This document shows positions 8,711 to 17,211 of a stretch of DNA of 32,812 nt, in pieces. The notes below the pieces were generated by a model. It was not told where the DNA came from and did no database searches. It saw nothing but the letters and a program-made list of their open reading frames with translations. This DNA comes from DUAL01 sp964452095 (GTDB lineage Bacteria > Bacteroidota > Bacteroidia > Flavobacteriales > BACL11), in contig CAYVKX010000008.1 of NCBI GenBank assembly GCA_964452095.1, positions 1 to 32,812 on the forward strand, read 5' to 3'. Position 1 is the stretch's first letter, and each line of letters starts with the position of its first letter. A program made the translations under genes and the position numbers.

Positions 8711-9201
8711 TATCCTTTCTTAATTTTATCAATTATATTGCTAGAAGAATAACCATCTACAAATGGAACCAGAATTACTTTTCCTCCATTTTGCTGAACA
8801 ACATCATGCCCTACAATTTCCTGAATTTTATAGTCGCCACCTTTTGCCAGAATATCGGGCTTTATTTCAGAAATTAAATGGTAAGGAGTTTCTTCTGAGA
8901 ATAAAATTACCGCATCTACAAATGTAAGTGCCGCAAGTAACAAGCATCTAGAATCTTCATCATTAATTGGACGATTTTTCCCTTTTAGTTTTTTTACAGA
9001 ACTATCAGAATTCAAGCCAATAATTAAACGATTTCCTAAATTGGCAGTTTTTGCCAAAACCTCAATATGCCCTCTGTGCAAAATATCAAAACAACCATTG
9101 GTAAAAACGATTTCTTTCTCATTGCTTCTCCATTTTTCTACTTGAGTTTTCATATCATCAAGCGTGTATATTTTGCTGTTTATTTGTTTAAGATGCGACA
9201 T
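8710..9201 (-). CDS. rfaE2: D-glycero-beta-D-manno-heptose 1-phosphate adenylyltransferase
   Basis: A 163-residue nucleotidyltransferase making ADP-heptose for the LPS inner core. TNGCFDILHRGHIEVL carries the H42-x-x-H45 signature; NSDSSVKKLKG and PDILAKGGDY are typical of the HldE C-terminal domain. It corresponds to the stand-alone adenylyltransferase; the heptose kinase (HldA) domain is absent and must be encoded elsewhere. It overlaps the upstream flippase-like gene by 14 nt. Confidence 0.93.
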   Translation of the reverse strand: MSHLKQINSKIYTLDDMKTQVEKWRSNEKEIVFTNGCFDILHRGHIEVLAKTANLGNRLIIGLNSDSSVKKLKGKNRPINDEDSRCLLLAALTFVDAVILFSEETPYHLISEIKPDILAKGGDYKIQEIVGHDVVQQNGGKVILVPFVDGYSSSNIIDKIKKG

Positions 9202-10213
9202 TGTTTTTCTTTTTAGATAAAAATAAAATTAGCAAACCAATTGAGCCCATTATTATAGCCACTAAAGTTTGAGCGATATGTACAATGGTAGGAAATAAAA
9301 GTGCAGGATTGGAAGGGTCTCCTCCTTCTCCTAAAAATATAGTGCCAACCCCAAGAACCGATAAGCCAATCATTACAATTGCATGATAAGAACCGACCCC
9401 TCCAGGAGTTGGAATCACCATTCCTATTCCGCCTAAAACTAAAAGGAAAAGCCCATCTCCGGCTGTTAAATGAGATGTTTCTTCCATGCAGAAAAAGCAG
9501 ACATAAGTCATTAAAAAATACATAATCCAAATACTAAAAGTATGAAACCAAAATGCAGTTTTTCTTTTCATATTTTTTATGCTTTTAAACCCTTCTTTTA
9601 GTCCCTCAATAAATTCCAATATTTTATCATAAAAAGAAGATTTCTTGAGCCATCTTTTCAGGAATAAAAAGGACATTATTAGTGTTATAATAATTGTACC
9701 TAATAATAGAATATTATTGTTTCCAGTGCTTTCGGTTTGTTGCGCTTCAAGGGCAGCAAAAAACTTAAAAATATCGTTAAATTTAAGTGCCAAAGTCAAA
9801 AATATAAGCGAGAATAAAAAGATAAAATCAATTACTCTTTCTATTAAAATTGTACCAAAAAGTTTGTCAACCGGTATTTTTTCTACTTGGTTTAAGGCAG
9901 TACATCTGGATATTTCGCCAGCCCTAGGAATAAACATATTGGTAAAATAGCCCACCGAAACAGCCGATATACTATTCAAATAAGAGGATTTATAGTTCAA
10001 AGCATCAACAAGTACAATCCATCTGAGTCCTCTACTTACATAAGCCCAACCTCCAAAAATCATAGACAAAAGCACCCACTTTCCATCAACTGTTTGTATC
10101 TTTTCTACTAATTTTACTGGGTCTTGATTTTTGAATAGCAAATATAAAATACCAAAGGCAAAGCCCAAAGAAGCAATGTACTTTAATATTTTTAAAAGTG
10201 TTTTTTTGTTCAT
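9188..10213 (-). CDS. Flippase-like / LPG-synthase transmembrane-domain protein (UPF0104)
   Basis: A 341-residue polytopic inner-membrane protein with about eight hydrophobic helices. Family hallmarks are a GWAYVSRGLRW segment early, PRAGEISRCTAL, and VIPTPGGVGSYHAI near the C-terminus. It corresponds to the N-terminal membrane part of MprF; the soluble aminoacyl-transfer domain is missing, so it is not a lysyl-PG synthase. I start it at the ATG at 10213 (MNKKTLLKILKY), 10 bp after the panC stop. An upstream in-frame ATG at 10285 would force a 62-bp overlap with panC and add an unlikely extension. The substrate, probably a lipid or lipid-linked sugar, is unknown. Confidence 0.87.
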   Translation of the reverse strand: MNKKTLLKILKYIASLGFAFGILYLLFKNQDPVKLVEKIQTVDGKWVLLSMIFGGWAYVSRGLRWIVLVDALNYKSSYLNSISAVSVGYFTNMFIPRAGEISRCTALNQVEKIPVDKLFGTILIERVIDFIFLFSLIFLTLALKFNDIFKFFAALEAQQTESTGNNNILLLGTIIITLIMSFLFLKRWLKKSSFYDKILEFIEGLKEGFKSIKNMKRKTAFWFHTFSIWIMYFLMTYVCFFCMEETSHLTAGDGLFLLVLGGIGMVIPTPGGVGSYHAIVMIGLSVLGVGTIFLGEGGDPSNPALLFPTIVHIAQTLVAIIMGSIGLLILFLSKKKNNVAS

Positions 10214-10223
10214 GGGCGTAAAA

Positions 10224-11063
10224 CTAAAAAATAATATTATCAATAAGGCGAACGCCCCCCACAAAAGCGGCAATACACACAGCATTTTCTCCTTTTTCTT
10301 GAAAAGAAGAAATAGTTTTTAAAGTATTAGCATTTGCAAATTCAATGTATTCTAGCTCCATATCACTTTCCTTTTGGAAATTTTCACTAATCATATTTTT
10401 AAGTACAGAAATGGGAAAAGTATCTTGTTCTTTTTTACACATCAATAAGGATTTATAAAGAAGGGTTGCCTTTTGTAACTGCTCTTTATTTAGCAATTTG
10501 TTTCTAGAACTCATTGCCAGTCCATTTTCTTCTCTTACGGTAGGTATTCCAATAATTTCAACAGGAAGATTTAATTGTTTTGTTAAAGATTTTACTATTA
10601 AAAGTTGTTGTAAATCTTTTTGTCCGAAATATGCTTTTTGAGGTTTTATAATAGCAAAAAACTTCTCTATTATTGTGGCCACTCCATCAAAATGTTCCTT
10701 TCGAAATTTGCCTTCCATTTCATTTTCTAATCCAGCAAATTCAAAATGTTTTGCCTTTTCGTTTCCCTCATACAAATCAGTAGCATTAGGAGTATATACT
10801 ACATCACAATTTATTTTTTCTAATTGCGTTAAATCCTTTGAAAGTGTGTCAGGATAGTTGTTGAAATCTTCCTTATTGTCAAATTGTGTTGGATTTACAA
10901 AAATGCTACAGACCACTATTGAACATTGTTTTTTTGCTTGTTGTAATAGCTCTAAATGACCTGCATGCAGAGCTCCCATGGTAGGCACAAATCCGATAGT
11001 AGATTGGGTAGTTAGAGCCGATAAATAGGAAGATAATTTGTTTTTAGTTTTTAATATTAGCAT
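10224..11063 (-). CDS. panC: Pantothenate synthetase (pantoate-beta-alanine ligase)
   Basis: A 279-residue cytoplasmic enzyme joining pantoate and beta-alanine with ATP to make vitamin B5. PTMGALHAGH (27-36) holds the HxGH nucleotide-binding motif; FVNPTQF, FGQKDLQQ and AMSSRNKLL are the other conserved blocks. It is first gene of the minus-strand operon. The aspartate decarboxylase gene panD, which I recall following panC in many Flavobacteriia, is not between it and the flippase-like gene. Confidence 0.96.
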   Translation of the reverse strand: MLILKTKNKLSSYLSALTTQSTIGFVPTMGALHAGHLELLQQAKKQCSIVVCSIFVNPTQFDNKEDFNNYPDTLSKDLTQLEKINCDVVYTPNATDLYEGNEKAKHFEFAGLENEMEGKFRKEHFDGVATIIEKFFAIIKPQKAYFGQKDLQQLLIVKSLTKQLNLPVEIIGIPTVREENGLAMSSRNKLLNKEQLQKATLLYKSLLMCKKEQDTFPISVLKNMISENFQKESDMELEYIEFANANTLKTISSFQEKGENAVCIAAFVGGVRLIDNIIF

Positions 11064-11085
11064 TTAGTCAAATAAAATGAAACGA

Positions 11086-11093
11086 CAAAACTA
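11086..11093 (-). promoter_or_regulatory. Candidate -7 box for panC operon
   Basis: Minus-strand TAGTTTTG matches TAnnTTTG, 22 nt before the panC ATG. No convincing -33 TTG is seen. It is divergent from the promoter at 11104-11134. Confidence 0.35.
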
Positions 11094-11103
11094 AGGCAAT
11101 TGC

Positions 11104-11134
11104 TTGATAAAAATCATAAATTTTCGTAAATTTG
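11104..11134 (+). promoter_or_regulatory. Promoter of the half-GlgA - DUF4270 - glmS operon
   Basis: TTG (11104-11106), a 20-bp spacer and TAAATTTG (11127-11134) match the Bacteroidota consensus well. Transcription would begin around 11140, downstream of the in-frame ATG at 11104, so this promoter supports the start codon at 11152. Confidence 0.65.
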
Positions 11135-11151
11135 CATACTTAATTAAAATT

Positions 11152-12000
11152 ATGGGAAAGAAAAAAGTATTATTCGTATCACAGGAGATATCTCCTTATT
11201 TGCCAGAAACAGAGATGTCATTAATTGGCAGACATCTTCCACAAAAAATACAGGAAGATGATAAAGATGTTAGAATTTTTATGCCAAGATTTGGTGTAAT
11301 TAACGAAAGAAGACATCAATTACATGAGGTGATTCGCCTTTCAAGAATGAATTTGATTGTTGATGATTTTGATCATCAGTTGATAATAAAAGTGGGCTCT
11401 ATTCAGTCGGCAAGAATGCAAGTTTATTTTATTGATAATGAGGATTACTTCCCAAAAAAGAAGCATTTTCATGATGAAAAGGGAAAGTTTTTTGAAAACA
11501 ATGATGAGCGAATGATTTTCTTCTGCAAGGGAGTGATAGAAACGGTTAGAAAATTGGGCTGGTCGCCAGATATAATTCATTGTCATGGCTGGCTCTCCTC
11601 TTTAGTGCCGCTTTATATCAAAAAATTATATAGTGAAGATCCGCTTTTTAGCAACTCTAAAATTGTTTTTTCAGCTTATGATACCACTTTTGATGGGGAG
11701 CTAAGTTCTAATATTGTAGAAAAACTTTTATTTGAAAGTAAGCTAGATGAAAAAGATATTTCTTTGCTTAAAAAACCAGATTGTGTTGCCTTAAATAAAA
11801 TGGCAATTGATTATGCTGATGCAGTAATAAAAGTAGGTAAAAATCTAGATAAAAGAGTGGTTAAACATATTGATGCCGCTAACAAAGCTGTTATGATTCA
11901 TCCAGGAGGTGAAGATGGGGAATATGCTAGTGCTTATTCGGATTTTTATGAAGAGCTTTATGAAGAAGTTGAGGAGGGTGAGCTAGAATTAAGCAATTAA
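11152..12000 (+). CDS. Half-length glycogen/starch synthase-like protein (GT5 N-terminal domain only)
   Basis: A 282-residue protein beginning KKKVLFVSQEISPYLPETEMS. It matches the N-terminal Rossmann half of GT5 glycogen synthases: VRIFMPRFGVINER, then PDIIHCHGWLSSLVPLYIKK, then VFSAYD. The C-terminal GT-B half is absent, and the ADP-glucose-binding K-x-G-G-L motif normally just after the first strand is replaced by LPETEMS, so glycogen synthase activity is unlikely. The C-terminus is an acidic tail. An in-frame ATG at 11104 is rejected because it lies upstream of the predicted transcription start. Close homologues of the same length sit in the same panC/DUF4270/glmS setting in many Flavobacteriia (from memory). 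Function unknown. Confidence 0.8.
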   Translation: MGKKKVLFVSQEISPYLPETEMSLIGRHLPQKIQEDDKDVRIFMPRFGVINERRHQLHEVIRLSRMNLIVDDFDHQLIIKVGSIQSARMQVYFIDNEDYFPKKKHFHDEKGKFFENNDERMIFFCKGVIETVRKLGWSPDIIHCHGWLSSLVPLYIKKLYSEDPLFSNSKIVFSAYDTTFDGELSSNIVEKLLFESKLDEKDISLLKKPDCVALNKMAIDYADAVIKVGKNLDKRVVKHIDAANKAVMIHPGGEDGEYASAYSDFYEELYEEVEEGELELSN

Positions 12001-12003
12001 AAA

Positions 12004-13254
12004 ATGAATAAATACTTTTGCACTTTTTGTGTTTGTGCTGCACTTCTTATATTTTCTTGTACCGATCCTAATTTAATAGGATTGGATATTCAACCGCCTT
12101 CTGATGGAATTTCTGTGGCACTAACCTCTGCTAATGAGAATTTACAATTAAGCACTATTTCTGAGGATTCTTTGAGAGCAGATGAAGCAAGCACTTTGCT
12201 TTTGGGAGATTATACCGAGCTTGTATTTGGAAATTCTTGGGCGGCTTTCGCTACTCAGTTTCAGCTTCCTTTTAATAGTGTAGATGTTGGGAATTCAGAT
12301 AGTTTAATAGTTGATTCTGTTGTATTATCTTTATCCTATGCCGGAAGTTATGGAAATTCAGATGCTTTAAATATTAGAGTATATCAACTAACAGAACCCA
12401 TCTATAAAGATAGTATTTATTATTCAAATCAAGAATTAAATTATAATATAAATAATTTAAATACAACTACTTATACAGTTATTAATACAGAAGATAGTGT
12501 AATGGTAGGGGGAGAAATGAAAGCTCCTCATGTACGATTAAATTTAGACAACTTCTTAGGAGAAACAATTTTAGACGCTTCTGGAACGGTTGATTTGGAA
12601 GACAATGCCCAATTTGTAGAGTTTTTTAAAGGACTGTATTTAAAGGCAAGTGTAGCTACTTTTGGCGGAGGTTCAATAGTTTATTTCAGTCCAACTGCAA
12701 GCAATTCAAAACTTAGTATTTATTACCATAGCACTAATGTAGATTCTTTGAGTTTAGATTTTTCTCTCTCAGGAGATGCAACACGAATAAATATTTTCAA
12801 TGATAAGGATTTACAACAGGCCGACACTTCCATCAATACTTTCGTGCAATCTATGGCGGGACACAAAACGGTTATAGAAGTGCAGAAATTAGACACGCTA
12901 AAATCCTTTTTCAAAAATAAAGCGATTAATAGAGTAAATCTTAGTTTTGATTTAGATGGCTTAGATACTGCCGATTTTCCACCACATAGCAAGATGTTTT
13001 TGGTAAGAGTAGATAATGATGGAAAGGATTTCTTTTTGAGTGATTATATTGTGGAGGGAGAAGAGCATTTTGGAGGAACTTTGGAAAATGGAAAATACAT
13101 TTTTAATATCACAAGGTATTTTTATCACCTCTTAAATAATGATGAATATACCAACAAATTGTACTTAGTGGCTTCTGGTGGGGCAGTAAATGCCAAAAGA
13201 ACAATTTTACCTAAAAATAAAGTAAGTTTTAAAATTATTTATACCGATTTGTAA
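12004..13254 (+). CDS. DUF4270 family lipoprotein
   Basis: A 416-residue secreted lipoprotein. The signal peptide is cysteine-rich and ends at IFSC19; the mature protein starts with TDPNLIGLDIQP, a pattern typical of Bacteroidota DUF4270 proteins. The body is beta-rich with no membrane helix after the signal, consistent with an outer-membrane or surface protein. Its ATG is 3 nt after the half-GlgA stop and its stop overlaps the glmS ATG by 1 nt, so the three are co-transcribed. The conserved link to glmS suggests an envelope role, but no function is established. Confidence 0.85.
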   Translation: MNKYFCTFCVCAALLIFSCTDPNLIGLDIQPPSDGISVALTSANENLQLSTISEDSLRADEASTLLLGDYTELVFGNSWAAFATQFQLPFNSVDVGNSDSLIVDSVVLSLSYAGSYGNSDALNIRVYQLTEPIYKDSIYYSNQELNYNINNLNTTTYTVINTEDSVMVGGEMKAPHVRLNLDNFLGETILDASGTVDLEDNAQFVEFFKGLYLKASVATFGGGSIVYFSPTASNSKLSIYYHSTNVDSLSLDFSLSGDATRINIFNDKDLQQADTSINTFVQSMAGHKTVIEVQKLDTLKSFFKNKAINRVNLSFDLDGLDTADFPPHSKMFLVRVDNDGKDFFLSDYIVEGEEHFGGTLENGKYIFNITRYFYHLLNNDEYTNKLYLVASGGAVNAKRTILPKNKVSFKIIYTDL

Positions 13255-15095
13255 TGTGTGGAATTGTAGGATATGTAGGAGGCAAACAGGCCTATCCGAT
13301 TGTAATAAAAGGACTTCATAGATTAGAATACAGGGGCTATGATAGTGCTGGAATTGCAATAGGGATTGAAAATCAAATTAACATTTATAAGCAAGCTGGA
13401 AAAGTTTCCGATCTAGAAGATTTTACAAAAGGGAAAGATATTGATGGAAATATCGGGATTGGGCATACAAGGTGGGCAACTCATGGAGTGCCAAACCAAA
13501 TAAATGCACACCCTCACAAATCAGGTGATAGTACTTTGGCGCTTATTCATAATGGAATTATTGAAAATTATGATTCTATTAAAAAAGCTCTTGTAAAAAA
13601 AGGACATATTTTTGAGAGTGAAACCGATACAGAAGTGCTTGTTCATTTGATTGAAGAGATTAAAAATCATGAAAAAGTTAATTTGTTTGAGGCGGTTCGT
13701 TTGGCACTAAATGAAGTAGTTGGTGCTTATGCTATTTTAGTGATGGATAAAGAAAATAAAGAAGAAATGATTGCTGCCAGAAAAGGTAGTCCGCTTGTAA
13801 TTGGAGTTGGAAAAGGGGAGTATTTTGTAGCTTCTGATGCCACTCCAATTGTGGAATATACTAGGAATGTTGTGTATTTGGAAGATGAGCAAATCGCTAG
13901 AATCAATAAAGGAGAGGAATTGGAAATTAAAACCATTTCCAACATTAAGAAAACGCCTTATATTGATGAATTAGAGCTGAGTTTGGAAGCCATTGAAAAA
14001 GAAGGTTTTGATCATTTTATGCTCAAAGAAATTTTTGAGCAACCCAAAAGTATTTTAGACACTATGAGAGGAAGGATTTCTGCAAAAACAGGAGAAATTA
14101 CTTTGGGTGGAATTTTGGATTATGAAAAGAAAATAATGAATGCCGAGCGTATCATTATTGTGGCTTGTGGAACTTCATGGCATGCAGGATTAATTGGGGA
14201 ATATTTGTTTGAAGACTTGGCAAGAATTCCGGTTGAGGTGGAATACGCTTCAGAGTTCAGATACAGAAACCCAATTATCAATGAAAAAGATGTGTTTTTA
14301 GCCATCTCTCAATCGGGAGAAACAGCAGATACTATGGCAGCATTAGAATTAGCCAAAGAAAAAGGAGCTACTATTCTAGGGATTTGCAATGTGGTAGGCT
14401 CTTCCATTCCAAGATTAACGGATGCAGGAAGTTACACCCATGCTGGCCCGGAAATAGGGGTGGCATCTACCAAAGCATTTACCACACAAGTGGTGGTACT
14501 TACCCTTATGGCGCTAAGGATTGCCAAAGAAAAAGGCACGCTTACAACTACCGAATACCGCCAAATTATTACAGAATTAGAACTCATCCCTGAAAAGGTA
14601 AAAAAAGTATTGGAATCAGATGATTTGATAAAAGAGATTTCGGCAGAATTTAAAGATGCCACCAACTTTTTATATTTGGGAAGGGGCTATAATTTCCCTG
14701 TGGCTTTGGAAGGGGCACTCAAGTTAAAAGAAATTTCTTACATACATGCAGAAGGCTACCCGGCAGCAGAAATGAAGCACGGCCCTATTGCACTAATTGA
14801 TGAAAAAATGCCGATTGTGGTATTGGCAACAAGAAAAGGAAATTATGAAAAAGTAGTAAGCAACATACAGGAAGTAAAAGCAAGAGGTGGTCGCCTTATT
14901 GCCATAGTAACAGAGGGGGATAAAACCGTAAAAGAAATAGCAGATTATTGCATAGAAATTCCTTCTTGTTTTGAAGAATTGATACCACTACTTTCCATTA
15001 TTCCTTTGCAATTACTCTCTTACCATATTGCCGTAATGAGAGGCTGTAATGTTGACCAGCCAAGAAATTTGGCTAAGAGTGTAACTGTGGAGTAG
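13254..15095 (+). CDS. glmS: Glutamine-fructose-6-phosphate aminotransferase (isomerizing)
   Basis: A 613-residue cytoplasmic enzyme making glucosamine-6-phosphate, the entry point to peptidoglycan and LPS amino sugars. The N-terminal glutaminase domain starts MCGIVGYVGG with nucleophile Cys2, followed by HRLEYRGYDSAG and GHTRWATHG. Two SIS domains follow (CGTSWHAG, SQSGETADT), and the C-terminus NLAKSVTVE is the standard ending. Length is normal. There is no sign of a glmS ribozyme; the gene is coupled to DUF4270 by a TAATG overlap. Part of the second SIS region is clearly more GC-rich than its surroundings. Confidence 0.98.
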   Translation: MCGIVGYVGGKQAYPIVIKGLHRLEYRGYDSAGIAIGIENQINIYKQAGKVSDLEDFTKGKDIDGNIGIGHTRWATHGVPNQINAHPHKSGDSTLALIHNGIIENYDSIKKALVKKGHIFESETDTEVLVHLIEEIKNHEKVNLFEAVRLALNEVVGAYAILVMDKENKEEMIAARKGSPLVIGVGKGEYFVASDATPIVEYTRNVVYLEDEQIARINKGEELEIKTISNIKKTPYIDELELSLEAIEKEGFDHFMLKEIFEQPKSILDTMRGRISAKTGEITLGGILDYEKKIMNAERIIIVACGTSWHAGLIGEYLFEDLARIPVEVEYASEFRYRNPIINEKDVFLAISQSGETADTMAALELAKEKGATILGICNVVGSSIPRLTDAGSYTHAGPEIGVASTKAFTTQVVVLTLMALRIAKEKGTLTTTEYRQIITELELIPEKVKKVLESDDLIKEISAEFKDATNFLYLGRGYNFPVALEGALKLKEISYIHAEGYPAAEMKHGPIALIDEKMPIVVLATRKGNYEKVVSNIQEVKARGGRLIAIVTEGDKTVKEIADYCIEIPSCFEELIPLLSIIPLQLLSYHIAVMRGCNVDQPRNLAKSVTVE

Positions 15096-15141
15096 GGTTT
15101 AGCACCCACCCTCAGGCATAGGTTTTAAGCTGCCATCTTTT

Positions 15142-16689
15142 TCAAAATTCCTTTATTGCCCTTTCTACAAATCTGTCTTCTTCAACTAAAATTCTATAAA
15201 AAATTTCATTGCCCCAAAGGTTTCTGCCAATATTGGCTTTTAGTTGGCGGTTGAGGTAAGCTTTGTCATTTTCCTTTAAATCAAACACAAAATCAGCATC
15301 CTTGTTTTTTACAAAATACATAAAATCCGTAAAAACACTTTTTGCTAAAAGTTGCTCCTTTGTAAAGCCCTCTCTATGCTTATCGGCATAATCAAAGCAA
15401 AAATCAAATATCCAGTTTTTACTAAAAAACACAGATAGTTTTTTGCTATCCAAAGTAGTATCGTTTGCCACCAAATAATCTGGCATTATTCCACCTCCCC
15501 CATATACTATATTTCCTTTTGGAGTAGTAAAAATAAGGGAGTCGGCAATAGGCAAACTATCTTTTCCTTCCCTTTTATACACCTCCATAAAATAGTTTTT
15601 ATCTTTCCCATTTTCATAGGGCTTTTGTATACTTCTGCCAGTTGGAGTGTAATATCTTTGGGTAGTAAGCCGCACCACCGAGCCATCATAAAGAGGGATT
15701 TGCTCTTGCACCAATCCTTTCCCAAAAGTTCTTCTGCCCACAATTTTTGCCCTATCGTTATCTTGCAAAGCACCAGCCACAATTTCGGAGGCAGAGGCAG
15801 AGCCCTCATCTACCAAAACTACCACTTTACAAAAGGTGAGTAAGCCATCTTTGTCTGCATGAAATTCATCCTTTCTCCTATTTCTTCCTTCTGTAAAAAC
15901 AATCATTTCGCCACCGCTTAAAAACTGATTGCTAATACTTATGGCAGCACTCAAATAGCCACCAGGATTGCCTCTTAAATCCAAAATCAAATTTTGCACC
16001 CCCTCACTTAAAAGCTGCTCGCTTGCCTTAATAAACTCATCAGTGGTAGTGCCAGAAAACCTATTGAGTTTGATGTAGCCAATCTTATCATCCAACATCA
16101 TTTTTACATCCAAACTGAAAAGCGGAATTTCTCCTCTTGTTATGCTATAATCTATAAGCTTGTTTACCGATTTTCTTTTAATCTTCACACTTACTTTTGT
16201 GCCGATTTCTCCTCTTAATCTATCAATTACCCCTTGATTTTCTATGCCAATTCCAGTCACATTTTCCTCATCTACCACCACAATTCTATCTCCTGATTTT
16301 ATCCCCAACCTTTCAGATGGGCCGCCAGAAATTGGGGAAACCACCACAATAGAATCTTCCTGTATGTTAAACTCCACACCAATTCCGCCAAAACTTCCTT
16401 CCATTTCCTGATTTACGCCCTTTATTCTTTTTAGATTGATATAAGAGCTATGCGGGTCTAACTCTTTCAAAATGGAGTTGATGGCATTTTCTTCCAAATC
16501 ATTTATATTGATGGTGTCCACATAATCCTCCTGAATAAGTTGTAAAATATTGTTTATTTTTGAACTTTGATGAATTTGCAAATTACTTACCCCATTATTT
16601 GTCCTAGATAAAAAATCCCCAATTAGGATTCCTGCAATAAGCACCAAAGAAAAAGCAATTGGTTGGTATTGTTTTTTAAGTCGTTTCAT
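15142..16689 (-). CDS. S41 family C-terminal processing peptidase
   Basis: A 515-residue CtpA/Prc-type serine protease. Residues about 10-28 form an uncleaved anchor or signal sequence, placing the enzyme in the periplasm. A PDZ domain lies at about 95-175 (GGIGVEFNIQ, SGDRIVVV). The S41 core carries LDLRGNPGG and the catalytic dyad Ser299 in GSASASEIVAGALQD and Lys324 with Gln328 in TFGKGLVQ, at the 25- and 4-residue spacings of E. coli Prc. It trims C-termini of envelope proteins; targets are unknown. It is convergent with glmS and starts 1 bp after the deaminase stop. Confidence 0.93.
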   Translation of the reverse strand: MKRLKKQYQPIAFSLVLIAGILIGDFLSRTNNGVSNLQIHQSSKINNILQLIQEDYVDTININDLEENAINSILKELDPHSSYINLKRIKGVNQEMEGSFGGIGVEFNIQEDSIVVVSPISGGPSERLGIKSGDRIVVVDEENVTGIGIENQGVIDRLRGEIGTKVSVKIKRKSVNKLIDYSITRGEIPLFSLDVKMMLDDKIGYIKLNRFSGTTTDEFIKASEQLLSEGVQNLILDLRGNPGGYLSAAISISNQFLSGGEMIVFTEGRNRRKDEFHADKDGLLTFCKVVVLVDEGSASASEIVAGALQDNDRAKIVGRRTFGKGLVQEQIPLYDGSVVRLTTQRYYTPTGRSIQKPYENGKDKNYFMEVYKREGKDSLPIADSLIFTTPKGNIVYGGGGIMPDYLVANDTTLDSKKLSVFFSKNWIFDFCFDYADKHREGFTKEQLLAKSVFTDFMYFVKNKDADFVFDLKENDKAYLNRQLKANIGRNLWGNEIFYRILVEEDRFVERAIKEF

Positions 16690-16690
16690 T

Positions 16691-17113
16691 TCAAAATTCT
16701 AATTTTTCTATTTCCACTCCAGCATTTTCCAAAAATTTTAAGCCCGACTCATCTTTATAGCCCGTTAGATACACCAATCTTTTTATTCCTGCTTGATGTA
16801 CTAATTTGCTACATTCCCTACATGGCGACATGGTTAAGTAAAGGGTTGCCCCGCTACAATCATGGTTAGAACTTGCAATTTTCAAAATAGCATTTGCTTC
16901 AGCATGCAACACATACCAATGTGTTTGCCCATCATTATCTTCACAACAATTATCAAATCCTGAGGGCGTTCCATTGTATCCATCCGAGATAATCATGCGG
17001 TTTTTTACAATAAGTGCCCCCACTTGTTTGCGATTGCAGTGCGATAATTTTGCCCACTCCAATGCCATTCGCATATAAGCAGTATCGTATCTTTTTTGTT
17101 TTTCTATTGTCAT
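16691..17113 (-). CDS. dCMP deaminase family protein (ComEB-like)
   Basis: A 140-residue zinc-dependent deaminase. H70-A-E72 (LHAEANAIL) provides the zinc His and catalytic Glu, and P97-C98-x-x-C101 (SPCRECSKL) the two zinc Cys. CNRKQVGALIVK and GYNGTPSGF near the N-terminus are typical of deoxycytidylate deaminases, which turn dCMP into dUMP for thymidylate synthesis. ComEB-type annotation is common for this length. It probably forms a two-gene unit with the downstream protease. Confidence 0.88.
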   Translation of the reverse strand: MTIEKQKRYDTAYMRMALEWAKLSHCNRKQVGALIVKNRMIISDGYNGTPSGFDNCCEDNDGQTHWYVLHAEANAILKIASSNHDCSGATLYLTMSPCRECSKLVHQAGIKRLVYLTGYKDESGLKFLENAGVEIEKLEF

Positions 17114-17211
17114 TTAGTTGATTTAAAAATGAGGCGGCAATATACAAAAATCGTTTCCTCATACAATGTTCAATCTAACAACTGCTTCTTAATTGTTACA
17201 TTTTCACATTA

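Noticed and set aside
9213..9530. Arginine/phenylalanine-rich reading frame within the flippase-like gene, and similar long frames inside cox, radA, glmS and aminotransferase genes
   Set aside because: They are alternative-frame shadows of convincing conserved genes, with low-complexity composition and no recognisable domain.
10214..10285. Upstream start of the flippase-like protein inside panC
   Set aside because: It would overlap panC by 62 bp and add residues unlike the family; the ATG at 10213 sits 10 bp after the panC stop.
11104..11151. Longer N-terminus for the half-GlgA protein from the ATG at 11104
   Set aside because: A good TTG/TAAATTTG promoter lies inside this stretch, so the ATG would be upstream of transcription; homologous proteins begin at the KKKVLFVS strand.
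13160..13254. Possible glmS ribozyme or amino-sugar riboswitch upstream of glmS
   Set aside because: The upstream bases are DUF4270 coding sequence with a 1-nt overlap; there is no room for a ribozyme and no matching core.
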